This document shows positions 6,179 through 6,711 of a stretch of DNA of 6,711 nt, in pieces. The notes under the pieces are model-generated. The model saw only the letters and a program-made list of their open reading frames with translations, did not search any database and was not told the origin of the DNA. The position numbers were made by a program, and so were the translations under genes. The DNA comes from Paracoccaceae bacterium. GTDB lineage: Bacteria > Pseudomonadota > Alphaproteobacteria > Rhodobacterales > Rhodobacteraceae. The stretch spans positions 1-6,711 of the forward strand of contig RFZH01000130.1 of NCBI GenBank assembly GCA_009920815.1, written 5' to 3'. Every line of letters begins with the position of its first letter. Within the stretch, counting starts at the first letter, position 1.

Positions 6179-6207
6179 AAAGGGTTAGCCTATGCTAACC
6201 CTTTTTT
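6179..6207 (+). terminator. Strong rho-independent terminator after phaP
   Basis: AAAGGGTTAGC (6179-6189) pairs perfectly with GCTAACCCTTT (6194-6204) around a 4-nt CTAT loop, and the T-run continues to 6207. It lies 31 bp after the phaP stop and ends the phaC-phaP unit, separating it from the transporter gene. The upstream A residues give it some bidirectional character. Confidence 0.95.
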
Positions 6208-6282
6208 CATGCGCATCCGTTGCTTGTCTTAGCAATCAGAACGCGGTTTAGTCGTAAGGACAATTTTCTAAGGATTCGAACC

Positions 6283-6711
6283 ATGACCACGACGATTGAA
6301 CGCCCGTTGATCGGTGTGGCCATGGTGTGTTTGGGCGTCATGGGGTTTGCCAGCGCTGATGTCTTCACCAAACTTTTGGTCACATCCTTGCCTGTGCCTT
6401 TTATCATGGCCGTTCGCTATGTCGTCAGCGTAGCGGTTTTTTTGGTACTCATTGGCCCAAAGCGGCGCGTGGGCGTGTTACGGGCCAATCGGCATATGTT
6501 GGTCATTGGGCGCGGGATCATTTTGACGCTGGGGTCATTGACCATGGGCATCGCTTTGCAGACGATCCCCGTTGGCGAAGCGACGGCGATCATTTATCTG
6601 TCACCGATTGCTGTGATGATCCTAGCTATTCCTGTTTTGGGTGAACGGGTTACTGCATTGGGATGGTTGGGTGCAGCTTTGGGGTTTTTGGGCGTTCTGT
6701 TGATTATCCGT
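6283..6711 (+). CDS. EamA/DMT-family membrane transporter, N-terminal part (runs off window)
   Basis: The frame is open from ATG 6283 to the window edge, 143 codons with no stop. The product is very hydrophobic, with five predicted transmembrane helices at about residues 9-29, 40-58, 71-92, 97-118 and 125-142. The order and features match the first EamA repeat of drug/metabolite transporters: a G-x-x-x-A-D-x-x-x-K pattern in TM1, an R (Arg45) entering TM2, a basic cytoplasmic loop (60-70), PVGEATAIIYLSPI in TM4 (96-109), and LGERVTALGWLGAALGFLGVLLI (119-141) in TM5. Full-length members have ten helices in about 300 residues, so half is missing. The substrate cannot be predicted. TAAGGA (6269-6274), 8 nt upstream, supports the start. 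The phaP terminator lies 75 bp before it, so it is a separate transcription unit; I saw no clear promoter in 6208-6282. Confidence 0.88.
   Translation, partial: MTTTIERPLIGVAMVCLGVMGFASADVFTKLLVTSLPVPFIMAVRYVVSVAVFLVLIGPKRRVGVLRANRHMLVIGRGIILTLGSLTMGIALQTIPVGEATAIIYLSPIAVMILAIPVLGERVTALGWLGAALGFLGVLLIIR

Noticed and set aside
6220..6235. TTGCT/AGCAA inverted repeat before the transporter gene
   Set aside because: Five-base arms with a 6-nt spacer are expected by chance, and no promoter element accompanies them.
1..6711. A new mobile, defence or retro-type system
   Set aside because: All coding space is taken by known housekeeping and PHB genes, with no terminal repeats, direct-repeat arrays, recombinase motifs or unexplained gaps above about 135 bp.

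Overview
The window looks like a chromosomal segment of a moderately AT-leaning alphaproteobacterium of the Rhodobacteraceae/Roseobacter group. This rests on the RpoH-type sigma factor next to an RluD-like pseudouridine synthase, the phaZ<>phaC-phaP arrangement, and palindromes of the form CTGC-N3-GCAG, the type recognised by the PHB regulator PhaR in Rhodobacter. The taxonomic placement is by recognition only; no search was run.

Layout. Bases 3-326 hold the 3' end of an rRNA pseudouridine synthase gene (RluD-like). After a 126-bp gap comes rpoH (453-1349), an RNA polymerase heat-shock sigma factor, followed 52 bp later on the same strand by a Gfo/Idh/MocA-family NAD(P)-dependent oxidoreductase (1402-2379). 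On the minus strand, ending 15 bp from that gene, lies the intracellular PHB depolymerase phaZ (2395-3657). Divergent from it across a 110-bp regulatory gap is the class I PHA synthase gene phaC (3768-5571). The phasin gene phaP (5698-6147) follows, with a strong intrinsic terminator at 6179-6207. The window closes inside the N-terminal half of an EamA/DMT-family membrane transporter gene (6283 to the edge).

The genes phaZ, phaC and phaP form a polyhydroxybutyrate (PHB) granule module: PhaC polymerises 3-hydroxyacyl-CoA, PhaP coats the granule, and PhaZ mobilises the polymer. Three exact CTGC-N3-GCAG palindromes lie in its control regions, one between phaZ and phaC and two in front of phaP, so a PhaR-like repressor probably links all three genes. 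The phaR gene itself is not in the window.

The most notable observation is that phaC is broken. A perfect 10-bp tandem duplication (5221-5240), right at the codons for the catalytic Asp, shifts the frame. As it stands the gene encodes 539 residues with a wrong 51-residue tail and no catalytic His. Removing one copy restores an ordinary 597-residue class I synthase. The rest of the window is conventional, and I found no mobile element, CRISPR array, tRNA, rRNA or novel defence-like system.
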